Positions 11,401 to 24,683 of a DNA stretch of 64,000 nt are shown piece by piece. Numbering within the stretch: position 1 is the stretch's first letter; each line of letters begins with the position of its first letter. Position numbers and translations under genes: made by a program. The DNA is from Heterostelium album PN500. Taxonomy: Eukaryota > Evosea > Eumycetozoa > Acytosteliales > Acytosteliaceae. Below the pieces are notes generated by a model, which did no database searches, was not told the origin of the DNA, and saw only the letters and a list, made by a program, of their open reading frames with translations. The stretch spans positions 868,001-932,000 of the forward strand of contig NW_008805074.1 in assembly GCF_000004825.1 (NCBI RefSeq), read 5' to 3'.

Positions 11401-13825
11401 GAATTTCAACATTCCACTCTCGCCGTCGAAAGGGGAAACGCATCATCAAAAAACTACTATATGATGTATGATATTTATTACCCTTTCAGTGCATTACTTG
11501 ATGTTATTTATTAATTATGTTGTTGATAATTAGTCATCAATTTTGAAATCATTCAACTTTTGCAGATTGGGTAATGTTTTTTTTTAATTATTTCTTTCAT
11601 GTTGTTTAAACAATATGGTTTTGTGTGTGTGTGTGATGTTGATGATGATCATTTCTATCCATATTTCCATGTCTTTCAATGGTGGTGTTGTTGTTATTGT
11701 TGTTTAATGATTAATAACAATGTCTATCCGGACTTGACATGTTTCATGGTGTTAATGGATTATGTGGATGTTTCCTCAGCCCCCAAACGTCCAGGAGATA
11801 TCTTATTTATTTAGTTATACTGAGAGTAATTATATTGGTTTTTTTTTTTAATTCTGACGTTTAGAGACGACCATCAACTTACTTGCTTCAGCACTGAGAT
11901 CAATTTATTGGGATTTGTGTTTATGAGTTATAAATCAGACCTGTCTTTGTTAATAAACACAAACCCCATCACCAAGATTCAATAACACAACCACAAACCA
12001 CAAACCACACTAGAAAGATGATGTAGCGGAAGGGGTATGTGTTTGTGTGTTGTTGAAGTGTAATAGTTATAATGAAATTTTTATATGTATGTCAGACTTT
12101 ATGAATGATATTATAATATGGTCAACTTTTAATTATATAAAAGTGTTATTAATCCATTTAAATTGTTTAAATTTGGTTAGAGAATTATAATTATTTTTGA
12201 GATTGAAAATAACAATTATATAATACATTATACATATAAGTATAAAATTATTTAATAATTTAGGAGTAAGTTTGTGGTGTGTGATTGTTGATTAGTGAAT
12301 TACCACTTTATAATGATTGATTGTTTTGTGCTTAACATATCAGTTCAACTATAAAAGATTATTACCTTGAATGGAAAATTTGACAAAGAATATGGAAATA
12401 GTGACGATGATTTCAATATCACACCTCACTACTACTAATTTTACATCTTCTTATTTGTCTTTTCTGTATTAATGTTGTTGAATTTTATTGCTTTTATGTT
12501 AAATTTTAACTTTTATCCATCAATTTGACAACAATCATCATTAATTCAACAACAACAACAACAACAACTGCATTATAAGATTAACCTAAAAAATGATTGA
12601 TACTTAATAATGTCATTATAATAATAACAGTGTAAATTAAAAGTGGTAATTATTAATGTTGTTGTTGTTGAATTTGGTCACATCATAATTATAATGGATT
12701 TGATTAAAGTTGGCAGGTGATGTTAAATATATGTACATTAGAGTGATGTTGTTGATGATGAAATACTTACAGAGCACACGCTACAATCTCTTAATAACAA
12801 ACTCATACAACTTGTTTGTAAGTTGTACACTGCCAATAACAATAACATTAATTAACCAAGGTGTTAACTTACAAATGTGTAATTTGTCAACCTAGAGAAA
12901 TGTAATTGGTGCACATAGTATACAATTATCCAACTTTAACCATTAGATTATTATGGTTAGGTCAACCCACCTCTGTGTATCCGCAAACAATGGGTCAGTC
13001 ATTAATAACAATAATTAGATAATTAATTATTATTATTAGTGATTTCAATCACTTGGCTTATTCTTATTACTCTGTTGATTGTGTGTGTGATCATATTTAC
13101 CAAACAAAGCCAACAGCGTTGACATTCTCCTCTAATGTATCTTAACATCTCTAGTTATAATCTATAATGATAAATCAAATTACCAAATCAAAAACAAGAT
13201 GAGGTTGTTTGATTTTTATATCTACCACATCTACTTTCAACTACTACCGCGCTACTACTAGTACTTCATTCATCATATAATCTATCTATTTAACTGGCTT
13301 TGATATGAAATTGAAAAAATATATATGTATGATGTTTGTGTTGTGAATATATAATGAAAACAGTGAACTAATTGATTGATCGATTTCAAAATTAATTAAA
13401 AGATTAAATTATTTGAATTATTTTATTGCAATATTATGCAATTTATTGGTTTTTTTCTACAAAAACAAATTACAAACTGTTAATTGATTGTCAATAGAAA
13501 TAAATTACCCTCACAAATATAATTATATTTTAAAACTCTTTTTATGATACATCTTAAAAAGAGTAAACCAGAACGATTTAATCTGGTTCATCTTTTTGTA
13601 CAACCAAATAAATTGAAAAATTCAAAGTGTTTGTGTATTGATTATTTACACTGTTGATTATGACCACCAAAATTATTATTATTTATATGTTAACAAGGAA
13701 TAATTTATTTTTTGATTTTATTATATACTATTTTGGTTTTATTCTTTTTTTTTTTCTTTCTTTCTTTCTTTTTAATAAAAAAAAAAAGCGTATTGCGGCG
13801 ATATGTTATTTTTTCTATTAGCTGT
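5489..13825. other. 8.3-kb gene desert upstream of cudA-like gene
   Basis: No convincing coding exon, tRNA or snRNA was found on either strand. The few open frames are short, of biased composition and lack family matches. The DNA is AT-rich with many CAA/TTG-type short runs, and has several G/T-rich boxes (see 6840-6916). It separates the 5' end of the cudA-like gene from the 3' end of the porin gene. It may hold distributed regulatory DNA or unrecognised non-coding transcripts; this is inference. Confidence 0.5.
6840..6916. promoter_or_regulatory. Pair of G-box-like sites upstream of cudA-like gene
   Basis: On the plus strand 6896-6916 reads TTTGGGTGTTTGTGGGTGTT and onward. About 45 bp away, 6840-6850 reads CACCCACACAC, the same kind of G/T-rich box on the other strand. 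Such boxes resemble sites of the dictyostelid G-box binding factor GBF, which drives post-aggregative genes. They lie about 1.4 kb upstream of the cudA-like start. Binding is inferred from resemblance only. Confidence 0.35.
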
Positions 13826-15281
13826 TTAGAAGTTGAGGACGAGGTTGAAACCAAAGTTGTGCTTTCCTTCGGCTGAGAGATCCTTACCGTTGATGTTGAA
13901 GGCAACAGAAAGCTTGGTGTTGTTGTTGACTGGGACGGTGTAACCGAGACCGATTCTACCTTGACCGTTGACCTTTGCCTTGATGAATGACTTGGAGTCA
14001 ACATAGTATTGGGAACCAATGGTGAATTGTGGGTTCTTCTCTGGTGATTGCAAATCGACGGCGAGATCGGCGGCGATGGCCAACTTGGCGTTGACACGGT
14101 CGTAGGCAGAGAAGACCAAGGATTGACCCTTGTTCTTTGGTGAGACGGCCAAGAGGAGACCTTCACGCTTGTATAAGAAAGTGGCTTCCAATCCCTCGAG
14201 CTCTTGCTTCTCTCCGTTGACGTTGGCTTGGAGACCCAAAGCAAAGTTGGAGAAACCAAAGACGGCAGAGGTGAGGATCTTCTTGTTGGAACGGAGGATG
14301 GCAGTCAAAGCCAAGTTGTCCTTCTTGTATTGGAATTCGGATTGAACCAACTTTGAGGTATCAGCCTGTGATAATATATTTGATTGAGTATTGTTATAGT
14401 TATTGTTGTTGTTGTTGTTATATTTTTTTGTTTTTGGTTTAATTTTAGAATTAGAAAATGTAAGTTTACTGCTTAGGGCACCTGATTTATGTGAAAATGT
14501 AATCTGTTGTTTTTCAACACTTACAGTCAAGACAGCCTTCAAACCTGGAGCGAGGTTTTCAAAGGTAACTTCACCCTTACCGAACTTGGAGTTGTCTCCA
14601 GTTACACTGATCTTAGCATTCTTGAAACGGCTGTCCAAGTTCAACTTTGGGTTGACAGAGGTGGTGATTGAACCATCGGTCTTACGGCTGACAGTACCAA
14701 CAATTGACTAAATAGTATATAAATAACAAGAAATACCAATTAATAAACAAAAAAAAAAGTTTTGTTTATAAACGCAGAGAATTGAAAACACATACGATTG
14801 GGTAACCAGACAAGTTTTCGGTGATTTCGATTTGTTGGGTCTCTGGGTAGTCCTTCTTGATCAAATCTAATAATATTTTAAAATAACGAAATATTAATAT
14901 CAAAAAGAAAAAAAAACGTTAGATTTCTTTTTTTTTTTTTTTTTTTTGATTAAGTTAACTTCATATTCTGTCGTCATATTGGTTGATTGCTATTATTTTT
15001 TTAATCTGTCCAAAAAAAATATTACCAATTTTTTTTTTTGTCATTGTTTTTTTTTTTTTGGAAATTTCTCTTCACTCTTTGTGTGATTAAAGCCATGTGA
15101 TCAAGTAACATACTATGTTACCTCCATTTGATATTGTTATTTTATCTGTTTGATTGTGTTTTTTTTTTTATCTGTTTGATTGACTTGTCCATGACAACAG
15201 AATATGAAGAGCAATATTATCATTTGATAACTTACCAGATGGGACTTTGACTAAATCAGCGTAGATTCCTGGGTTTGACAT
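13826..15281 (-). CDS. porA: Mitochondrial porin (VDAC), four exons
   Basis: Voltage-dependent anion channel of the outer mitochondrial membrane, a beta-barrel passing metabolites such as ATP/ADP. Exons 15281-15236, 14866-14796, 14707-14525 and 14365-13826 give 279 residues, normal for the family (about 275-285). The protein starts MSNPGIYADLVKVPSD, has the DLIKKDYP segment and ends in beta strands with GLGYTVPVNNNTKLSVAF, matching the C-terminal VDAC signature region. The third intron (14524-14366, 159 bp) has no stop in the reading frame and a length divisible by three, so a continuous ORF crosses it. Consensus GTAAGT..CACAG and an N-run inside mark it as an intron. Gene symbol taken from the D. 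discoideum porin. Confidence 0.93.
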
Positions 15282-16194
15282 TGTGTATTAAATATGTATA
15301 TATAAGTCTGAAATATAATAATAATATAAAAGAATAAGATTTAAATATTAGTTTATTTTGTTTTAAATTGATTAATTAAAAAAATTTAAATTATTAAATT
15401 ATTTAAAGATAGAAATATTAAAAGTTTGTTGAGGATCGAAATAGAATAGAATCAAAAGATAGTGAAAGTGTAGGCCTACAAACAAATAAAGATATAAAAA
15501 AAAAATAGAAAGCAAGTGTGATATTATTACAACTGTGTGAAAGAATATATAAAAATGAAAAAAAATCAAATCTTAAAAAAAATAATATTTACAATGATGG
15601 TGATTGATGATGATGTGTAGTGTATATTATTTTATATATAAATATAATATAAAAAGATTCCTTACAGATAGTTAAATAACCTTGAAGTACAAATAAAGGG
15701 GTTGAGTTTCAAAGTAAAACGCGGGTGTTGGCTAGTGAGACAGGCTCTCTGTTCACCAAAAAAAAATTAAAAAAAAAAAAAAAAAACAAAAATAATATTA
15801 AAAAATAAATTTTAATTTCAAAAAATTTCTTTTTTTTATATCTGTCATCAAAAAACAAAAAAAAAATCTACCCAAATCCCAAGCACAACAAAAATTTATG
15901 TGTTTTTTTGTTAATCAAGCCGATCAATGACCTTTAAAAATTACTTTATGATTTTTGAAAACAAAAACAACAAAGAACGATTAATTTTTTTATTGTAATT
16001 TTTATTCTTAATTAATTTCAAACCTGGTATTTTTTTGAAATTGTCATTGAATGAACTAAAGTGTTAATTAACTTTGCCGACACGAAATTTAATGATCGAA
16101 AAGGAAAGAAAAGAAATCAAGGACAAAAAAACTTTTTTGTAATGAAATAAATATTTACTTTTTGTTATCGTGACATATCTGATCTTATCTTATC
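15282..16194. promoter_or_regulatory. Upstream region of porin gene
   Basis: 913 bp between the porin start and the 3' end of the acetyltransferase gene. AT-rich with A-runs near 15766-15788, a somewhat GC-richer island at 15715-15755, and a TCTTA/ATCTT tandem repeat at about 16180-16200 that runs into the acetyltransferase stop codon. No gene found; promoter elements cannot be named. Confidence 0.4.
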
Positions 16195-18619
16195 TTATCT
16201 TCTTAATCTTAGTAGATATGCATTTTTAGATCTACCAGATTCATTTGAATAGAATTTATCGTAGAATCCAGCGATGTGTTCCTCTATTTTGAAACCAAAC
16301 TTTTGGTAGAGTATCATTGCAGTGTTGTTGGTAGATACGTGTAGTGTAATGTCACGACCAACCATTGTTTGTGTCAAGTGATACAACATAAACGATGCAA
16401 TTCCATTGCCATTCCAGCCAGGTCTCACTGCCAAATACATAATATATCCATCGGGATTCATCATGCCACATCCAATAACCATATTTCTATACATTGCAAC
16501 CACTGTAAAGTCAGGATATTCTAATATTTCATTTACTGAAAAAAAAAAAGAAATAATATTAGTAAAAATGAATTAGAAATGAATTAGGTTGGTATTTCCA
16601 ATTGGAAATACAAACAATCTATTCCAGGCCAAAACTCTTCACATAGGAACCATTGAGTTTTATCCACCAAGTCTGGTGTCAGGTAACGGTAGTCTATCGG
16701 GTAGAATTCGGTTGCCAGCGGTGAGTACTCGACCATACCGTTGGCAATAAAGAATTGATAGAGTTCACGCAGCAGGGACACACATCGCGGTACAGTCTCA
16801 TAGTCACGTCTTATGAATGATTTCAACTCTCTAGTTGTATGCGGACTGATATAAGGTTTAATAAGCTGCTCTAAATCACGTTTAGGACAAAGTATCTTTT
16901 CCTTAAGTAATTGAAATGGTTTGATTATATTTTGTTGTTGCAGTTGTAGTTGTTGTTGTTTTTGTTTTAACAATTGTGTATTATTATTATTATTATTTAC
17001 ATTAGTCCAATGATAATGTTTCTTTAAATCATTATCTTTTTCAGAAGAGTCTTGACTATTATTATTACTAGTTATTGTTGTTATTGTTGTTGTTATTGAT
17101 GTTGCAGATGAGTCAGTTGATTTAGGTTGTGGTGGTGGTGGTGGAGGTATTGGTATCATTGGTTTCTTATCGTTTAATAAATATTCGGCATGTACAATCA
17201 TGGAGTGAATACCGTCATCGTTATAGACGGTGGTGTCTTTGAGTTCACGTCGCCACTTTTCGAGTTGTTGTTGGCGTTCCAACTCTTGTTGTCGTTCCAA
17301 TTGTTGTTTTCTTTCTAGTTCTTGTTGCTGTTTCTCGAGTAGCTGTTGTTGGTGCTGCTGTTGCTGTGTGGAGAACACCTGCAGTGGATGTGCCAACTCA
17401 TTGACCTTCTCATCGATGACGCCATTCAGATTCTCCAGAGAGTGCAACGGTTTCTTTGAAAAGACAGCGGGAATCTCTTCCTTGGTAAAGTAAATCGATA
17501 CTTTTTGATCCTTCTTTTTCATGTGTGATGCATATTGCTGTACTTTTATATCCAAATCGAATGTTTCAAGATTAAGACTTCTCTTATACTATAGTAGTTA
17601 CAGATGAGATGATCATAACATATGTTGATTAGTTAAGAATAATAATAATAATAGTAAAGTTATTAAAATATAAACATACCTCACGAAGTAGAAATTTTCT
17701 TTTAATTCTTTTTACATCTGTTGAAAGTTTAGTATCAGGTACATTCTTGAATGCATTTGCAATGAAATCTTCTTCTGCAATGGTTAGAGGACCAACTAAT
17801 CTTTTCTTCTTTATTACTTTTTTCTGTTTTAAATATATTTAAAGAAGAGTTTGTTACTATAATTTGATTCCAACTATTGATAACGTTTGTTAGTTAGTTA
17901 CATACTTCTTCTATTTCTTGTGATGGTGGAGGTGGTCTTTTTAATGAATCTGCTGTCGGTGCATATGTTGTAGTCGTTGTAGAAGTTGTAGGTACCGTTG
18001 GTTTTGAAATAGAGGTTGTATTTATATTAGATGGTTGCCTTATATTAGTTGTTGTTGTTGGTATTGTGGATGATGGTATGTTTGTTTTCGATGGTGTTGT
18101 TGTTGTTGTCGATACTTTTGATATTGAAGCAGAAGGTACTGTTGGTGTTGTTGTTGTTGTTGTCATTGTTCTTGACAATGATGAAATCGGTACTGATGAT
18201 GTTGATGATGTCGATGTAGGTATAGCTGTAAATGTAGTTTTTGATATCGGAACTGGTGGTTGTATCGGAGTCGGGGTTGGGTTTGTAGTTGTAGTCATAG
18301 TCGTAGTTGTTGTCGAAGCAACAGCAGCTTCATTCTTTGTTAATTTACTATATGGTAAAAATATCTTGGTTTTTGTCGTCGCTGTTGTTGAAGATGTAGA
18401 TGTAGATGTTGGGGAAGCATTACTCAATGCTGGTGTAGTTGTGTTTGATACTATTGTGTTTGTTGTATGTCCATTTGTATTATTTGATGTTGATGAAGAT
18501 GTTACAGTGGTAGCATGATTGTTATTATTAGATGTATTTACAGTGGGTGTTGTTGATTGATTTGATATTGTTGAAGGTATTATATTTATATTTGAATTTT
18601 TATTTATATTTGTATTCAT
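16195..18619 (-). CDS. KAT14/CSRP2BP-type GNAT acetyltransferase, four exons
   Basis: Homologue of KAT14 (ATAC2, CSRP2BP), a GNAT-fold histone acetyltransferase of the animal ATAC complex. Exons 18619-17906, 17823-17680, 17588-16616 and 16535-16195 give 723 residues. The N-terminal 240 are threonine/serine/asparagine rich. A basic RLVGPLTIAEEDFI block follows, then a glutamine-rich charged coiled-coil-like stretch and a proline run. The conserved end has FYPIDYRYLTPDLVDKTQWF, WPGIDLNEILEYPDF and the acetyl-CoA region RPGWNGNGIASFMLYHL, then GRDITLHVSTNNTAMILYQK and GFKIEEH. The third donor was chosen because GATT|GT restores the family sequence WPGIDL, whereas reading on meets a stop. Nuclear location is inferred. 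Confidence 0.88.
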
Positions 18620-18997
18620 TCATTTATATCGCAAAATGAAAGTTCATTCGTTTTCAAATCAAACTAATTTAAACTTGAAAAATGATTTTTTTTTTTTTTG
18701 GGAATTGTTTAAAATTATTATTATTTAATATATTAAGAGAATATAAAAAATAAGATAATATTTAATTATTATCTAAAAATAATTGTATCTTTTCACAAAA
18801 ATATCATTGTCATCCAACTTAAAGTTGAAATTTTCCAAGTATTTTTGTTGGACAATTTACTTTTTTCTTTTTTTTAATAGCTCTTTAAGACATTTAATAA
18901 CTTAAATTAAAATATAAAGAATTAATATTATTTTATGAGAGATTCGGTATATCTTGTTTTATTTGTTTTAAAAAAGTATTGATAAATCAATCGATTT
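18620..18997. other. Intergenic between acetyltransferase and Dock genes
   Basis: 378 bp of AT-rich DNA upstream of the acetyltransferase start and downstream of the Dock-family stop. Contains T runs near 18687-18698; no gene or RNA seen. Confidence 0.5.
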
Positions 18998-21900
18998 CTA
19001 TATATCAAGTTCAGATTTCATCTTTTCAAATTGAACTAAAAAAAAAAAAAAAAAAGTAAATAGTTAGTATTATTGTTTTTGTTTGTTTTTCTCAAAATAT
19101 ATTAATTTCTTTTTTTTTTCAGAAACTTACTTTCAAGTTGTTCTTGTAATCCACCCATCTCTTGTGAGCAAACTTTGGAGTGAATCGATAGACAACGCTT
19201 TAAGATTTGAACTTGTGAGGTGAGCGAAGTTTTCAATTTCTCAACGGAATCCAGTTTGTCTTTGTTCTCCTCGAGATACTGTTTCGAGAAGAATACCTGT
19301 TTGTACATGTTGACACCACCGTTGACCGCTGCATCGATAACACCTTTCAAAACCATAGTGAATGGACTGATATTTGATTCATTGCCATGTTCGTGTTTGT
19401 TGCACATCTCCATCAACTCGCTGTTCTTTCCACTCACGGTATTGACGGCATTATCAATCGGACTCAAATTGATCTCGTAACGACGAACAATCTCCGAACG
19501 TCTATGAATCGTTGGGAAAGTATCTTGAATGACGAAATGATAGTTGGTAATCCAAAGATCACCAAATTCATTATTACCGCTGCTGCTGCTTGTCGATCCA
19601 TCTGCAGCTTGTTGTTTCGATTTCTTGAATGGCTTGGAATAGATAAATGTGTTGATATTATTGTGTTGTCTGTATTTCTGTACTTGAATTGGCATTGATT
19701 TGCCAGTGCCAGTGGTGGCGGCGGTGTTGGTTGCAATGGTGTTGGGTTGTTTCGGTTCGGACGGTGCCGGTTTGACGGCGTAGATCTGAAGATACTGTCC
19801 TGAGCTACCGGTTATCTCTGGTGGCGGTGTCTCTGTGTAGGTGAGAAGTGTTGCATTGGGGAATTTGGCGTTGATTCTCTGCACAAAGTCACTCATACGC
19901 TCGAGCTCGAATCCCTTGTAGATAAACTCTTTTCCTTGGATGGCTTGGTCGAATCCACGACCGAAATAGCCAACCTTGAAGTACTCTGAGAAGAAACGTT
20001 CGACACCGATCACCTTTCGATAGAATGTCGATTGTTGCTGTAGGATATCGGCCAGCTTCTGATAGTCAAACAACACCTCTTCGTACTGAACAATCAGTTG
20101 TTTCATCAGAGTGATGGCACGCTCCCATGCCTTACCCTTATCGAGATATTCGATTGCCAACTTGAAGAGACGCTCCTTACGTTCACGTTGAGTTTGTGCA
20201 CGGAATCCATCGACAAAGCTCAACTCTTCCATTGGTGAGTCTGACCAGTGTAAAAGATCGGCGTGTAACATCAATGTGTTACCGGCTTCAGTGTAGTTGT
20301 TATTGGAAAGATGTTGATTACACAGTAGATGTACATATTTAATGTATGTATCTTGTCTATCGGTTTGTTTGAGATATGCCATCAACTGCATAGCAGCAAT
20401 AGTTCTATCGTCTTCAAACTCTGGACGATCCGGTAGAGTTCTAAGAGCAAACAACAACTCCAAAAACATTGTCATATCCTTAATGAATATCTTACCAGGT
20501 TCTTTAATTAAACTATCTAAATTCATCTTTTCTTCCAAACTTTTAATTTAAAATGTTATTTAGTTAGTTAGTTAGTTATATTTTATACATCATTACAATA
20601 AATTTTAATAATTACTTTGTTGAGAAATAAATTCTGAATTTCTCATCCAAGATATCCGCAGCTTCAGTGTTGGTAATTTGATCCAAAGTATTAATAGTTT
20701 CAGTTTCAACTTTTTTAAATGATTTATATTCTTTGTATTCACATCTTAACAATTGATAGTATAGATTGATACCAAGTTGTTTAAGATTTGGTTGATTAAT
20801 CTAAAAATTATTAATTTAAAAAAATAAAAAATTAATGATTAATTTAAAACTCATGATTATCAAAACATTCTTTGATGTTTGCTATACTTACCAACATTAA
20901 CTCTAAGAATGGACCAATAACAGTTGGTAATAATTTGATTTGATGTTTCTCAAGTGATTCCCACATTCTTTGAATGGTAACAATTAAATCATTTCTCATA
21001 TCACCATATCTTGATTTGATAGTCTTTTGTTTGGCTTCACTAAAGTGTTCAAGTGCTAATCCTTTCAACTTGAAATAAGTATTTGATAATGTAAAGAATA
21101 TTGACCATAAATCTAAATCCAATTGTCCCCTAAAAATTAACAAATAATATATTAGATGAGAATTGATTATAATATTATTAAATATTATTATTATTATTAT
21201 TTACCATGTTTGTGCACTATTTAACTTTTTCAATAGATATTTACTGACTTGGATGATAACTTTTTTAACAGTTGAATATTGGAACATGGTAAGGGTTAAC
21301 CAGTTATCGGGATAGGTGTTGGATGTTGAGAGAAGTGAGTTTAGTACGTAGAGTAGATCGTATAACATTGTCCAACAGGTGTCGGGTGTAGACGATATGT
21401 AGCGATCGAATTGTATTGGTTCAACGAGGTAGAGAATACTGTAGAGATTGTGAACCATGTCCAACTTTGAGATATCGTTTTGTGTACACGATTTAATCGA
21501 TTGTAGAATGACCGGTAGCAAATCTATCAACTCCCAAACCAGTGCCGGATCTTTCAATTTGATTTGAATGGTATCGATGAGTACCGCTATGATCTCTGCT
21601 TGCTTCTTGACGTCGTCCAACGAGTTCGATTGGCAAACCATGTGTTGTTTGAGATGCTGCTTCACCGTCTCCATGAGGAGTGTTCGCGACGACGATTGCA
21701 AGAAGAGGTCACCTTCCGCCAGCTTGTGGATGACGTTCATCTTCTCCATGTTCAACAGCTTCAGTGTCTCGTCGAATCGCACCGAGTCGATGAATCGACG
21801 TGCAATCTCTGAACGCTCCTCAATGGAAAACAGCTGTCCGAGATCAGAGAACATCGATGAGAAGATACGAAGAGCAATCGTTTGTGCACCGATGTATTCT

Positions 21901-24683
21901 CGCTCGGTTCGTCGCATGAGTGTACTCAGTGCCGAGAAGACACTGGTCAAATCCTCTTTGAAAGCGGTGTTCAGTGCACTCGAGTGTGTACGATCGTGAT
22001 TGAGTTTCGAGGTGACAATGAATTTGAGAATGTATTCCATTGATTTGAGTGAAGACATCAGTGTTTTGAAATTGGTGTTCAAAAGAGTTCGCTTCAAACT
22101 ACCGATCAACAGACTGTGTGCGACGCTCGAGCTGAAATGCTTCTCTATGTATCTGTCCAAGACAGGACGGAAGTTTGTATATCTCGATGTCTTTTCATCT
22201 ACCAACAAACCGATGATCCAAGTGATAACATTGAACACCAAATCCGGATCATTCACCTTCTTTGCCTCGAGAATAGCAAACAGCGCATTGAATGTCTCTT
22301 GCATAAACTTTATAATTTCAATTTGATCTACAAAAGTAAATCTATTTAAAACATCACCTAAATCTCCTGTATATTGATCCCATTTCAAAAGTGTCAATAA
22401 TGATACTAAAAAAAAATATAATAAGTTAGTATGTATTTGTTTAGTTTTGTTATGTTTTGTAATTTACTTACAATTTTGAGTACACATGGTTGAGCATAGT
22501 AATATCTTTATCTTTGTGAATTCACCTTTACGAATTGCAGCTTTGTTACTTGGATCTTTGAGTGAAGGTAAGAACTCTTCGATTGTCTTGGTTGTTTTAT
22601 AGGTACAGAGTGAATGTGTTTTGTTACCGATGACAGTTCCGTCGGGATTCGTAAGTTTGAGGTATGACATTGCAAATGGTACTTTCTCTTTGGTTTCAGA
22701 GGTAGTGCAATGTCTAATGGCGAATACAAGATAGACTTGTTCCAATATCGATAGTGGTACATTTACACGAACTGTTTCCGACCAGTGTGGTTGATTTGAA
22801 TGATAGAATACAACTGATTTATATTCAGAGCGATGCTTATCACCGTTGAATAGACAATCTTTAACGAGATCACCATTCTCGAGACGCGCTTGAACAATGA
22901 TCTCAACGTTCTTTGCACTGGTCTTACGATCTTGTGAATACTCACCAGACTCGATGGTGAAGAACAAATCGTTACGTTGATCGCCCGGGTAGATTACCTC
23001 TGGGAAACCAAGCTTGTTCGTCACCGATACCTCTTCGAGTACGGGATTCTCTTTGATGACTTGTTTAAGCTCACCTGGCAACAGTGTCATTCCAACGCAT
23101 ATACCCTTGGCTTTGGGAACCTGTTGAAGATTGCCTGGATTCTTTATAATCATTTCGTGCAGTAGTGCAAACGTTGACTCTTGATTCGATGTGTAAATGG
23201 GAATGGTGTGTTCCATCTCCTTGCCGACGGTGATGGCATCCTCAATACGCAGAACCGAGCAACCAAACGGACGACGATATAACAACGGACCGGCTTTCTT
23301 ACTGGATTCAGTCAACATCTTTCCCTTACGAATCAATCTACACACCAGGTACAAATCCATCTGTAGTTCCTTCTTGGAGATATCGATAAAGAGCGTAGAG
23401 AGCTTACCGATCTTATCGATGTCGTGTGGCATTCCCTGTGCTGTCAGACCTACTTGATACTCCTCAGTGATGAACTTTCCTTCGGTTTTATTGTAGATTG
23501 AGAAGAACAGTTCGGTTTGTTCACCAACGGAACACATGAATATCTTCAAATCCAAGAAGATGTGGTTTGGCATGTGAGTGCTAGCGGTGGTGGCTGCTGC
23601 AGCGGCAGCGGCAATCGATGAAGTAACATTGGAGCCGGATTCTGATGTCTCACGTCTCAACACCATCATTGAACGTCTCATTGGATTCGCACGAATGTTA
23701 GCAGCTTTCTTCATCAACATCAAATTATTTGCACCACTACCACTTCCAAATTGCGCTGCCAACTGCGGTGACATCTCTCCAGACTGACCCAACTTGGCAT
23801 CCATCTTTCCACCTGAAGTGGTATCCGATTTCGAATTGTTACCCGATGAAAATGTCTGATTAATACTTCTCTGTATATAATTTGATGTCTTTGATGTATC
23901 CAATTCTTGATGCTAAAAATTCATTGAATTTAGAAATAAACAAAATAGTTTAGAAAATTGCCATATATTATTTTAAATTGATATTACCATTCTATAAAGT
24001 TGAATTATTCCAGTATTATTTTCGTGTGCAGGTTCACCACTTGGTGTTCTAACGATCATGTCCAATCCCATCAATCTACGACCCTCTTCAATCTTTGAAA
24101 TGACTTTACCCTTGAGCATCTCACGCACCTCTAGTGTGATTGATGTAGAGAGAATCTTTGAGTGCCAATCGAGTAGCAGTGATAGACGATCTTTCATGAT
24201 CTTGTACTCTGATATTCTTCGTTCTTTAAAGTAGGTGAGCAGTAACATTCCCCATTCACGAATGACTTGGGTGAGTTCGTTGGTGACCACATCGAAATCG
24301 TGCTGAGTGTTTCTCACCACTACATAGCTCGCAGGGAATATACCACGTTGCTGAGTGCCATCGATAACACTAACCACAACACCTCTATACCATTCACTTG
24401 ATTTCTCCTCTATCTTTATTGAATCTCCAACTCTTAAAGCAACTTGGTTCTCTCCTGATGGTGAATATGAATAGATTGCTAAATAATAAAACAAGTTATT
24501 TAAAAAAAAAAATATAAAAATTTTAGTATAAGTTTATATGTATTTATATGTGTGGGTGTGTGTATATATGTTTTGTTTTTTTAAAGGTCGGAATGATTGT
24601 TATCTAATTATAAACATACCAGTAGCAACTGTATCATGTACAGGTTTCCATGTACTAACTGAATTTATAAAAAGTCTAGACAT
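18998..24683 (-). CDS. Dock180-family Rac guanine nucleotide exchange factor
   Basis: DOCK proteins activate Rac-type small GTPases through a DHR-2 domain and bind phosphoinositides through DHR-1, controlling actin and motility. Eight exons: 24683-24620, 24478-23988, 23912-22472, 22405-21205, 21129-20892, 20800-20616, 20539-19131 and 19035-18998, 1688 residues in all, with consistent phase. An SH3 domain lies at about 20-85 (AIYSYSPSG, EWYRGVVVSV, RGIFPASYV), a DHR-1/C2-like region at roughly 290-560 (FGCSVLRIED, NELFF-like FFTIESGEYSQDRK), and DHR-2 at about 1200-1640 (NNNYTEAGNTLMLHADLLHW, RKVIGVERFFSEYFKVGYFG). The SH3-DHR1-DHR2 order fits the Dock A/B class and the D. discoideum docA-docD genes; I cannot tell which. 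The short last exon codes EIQFEKMKSELDI. Confidence 0.92.

Noticed and set aside
8633-13000. Short ORFs in the desert (for example 8633-8932, 9896-10168, 11599-11814, 12710-12895)
   Set aside because: Biased composition, no ATG-context support, no domain; expected by chance in 8 kb.
18066-18518. 150-residue valine-rich plus-strand ORF
   Set aside because: Mirror of the threonine-rich N-terminus of the acetyltransferase on the minus strand.
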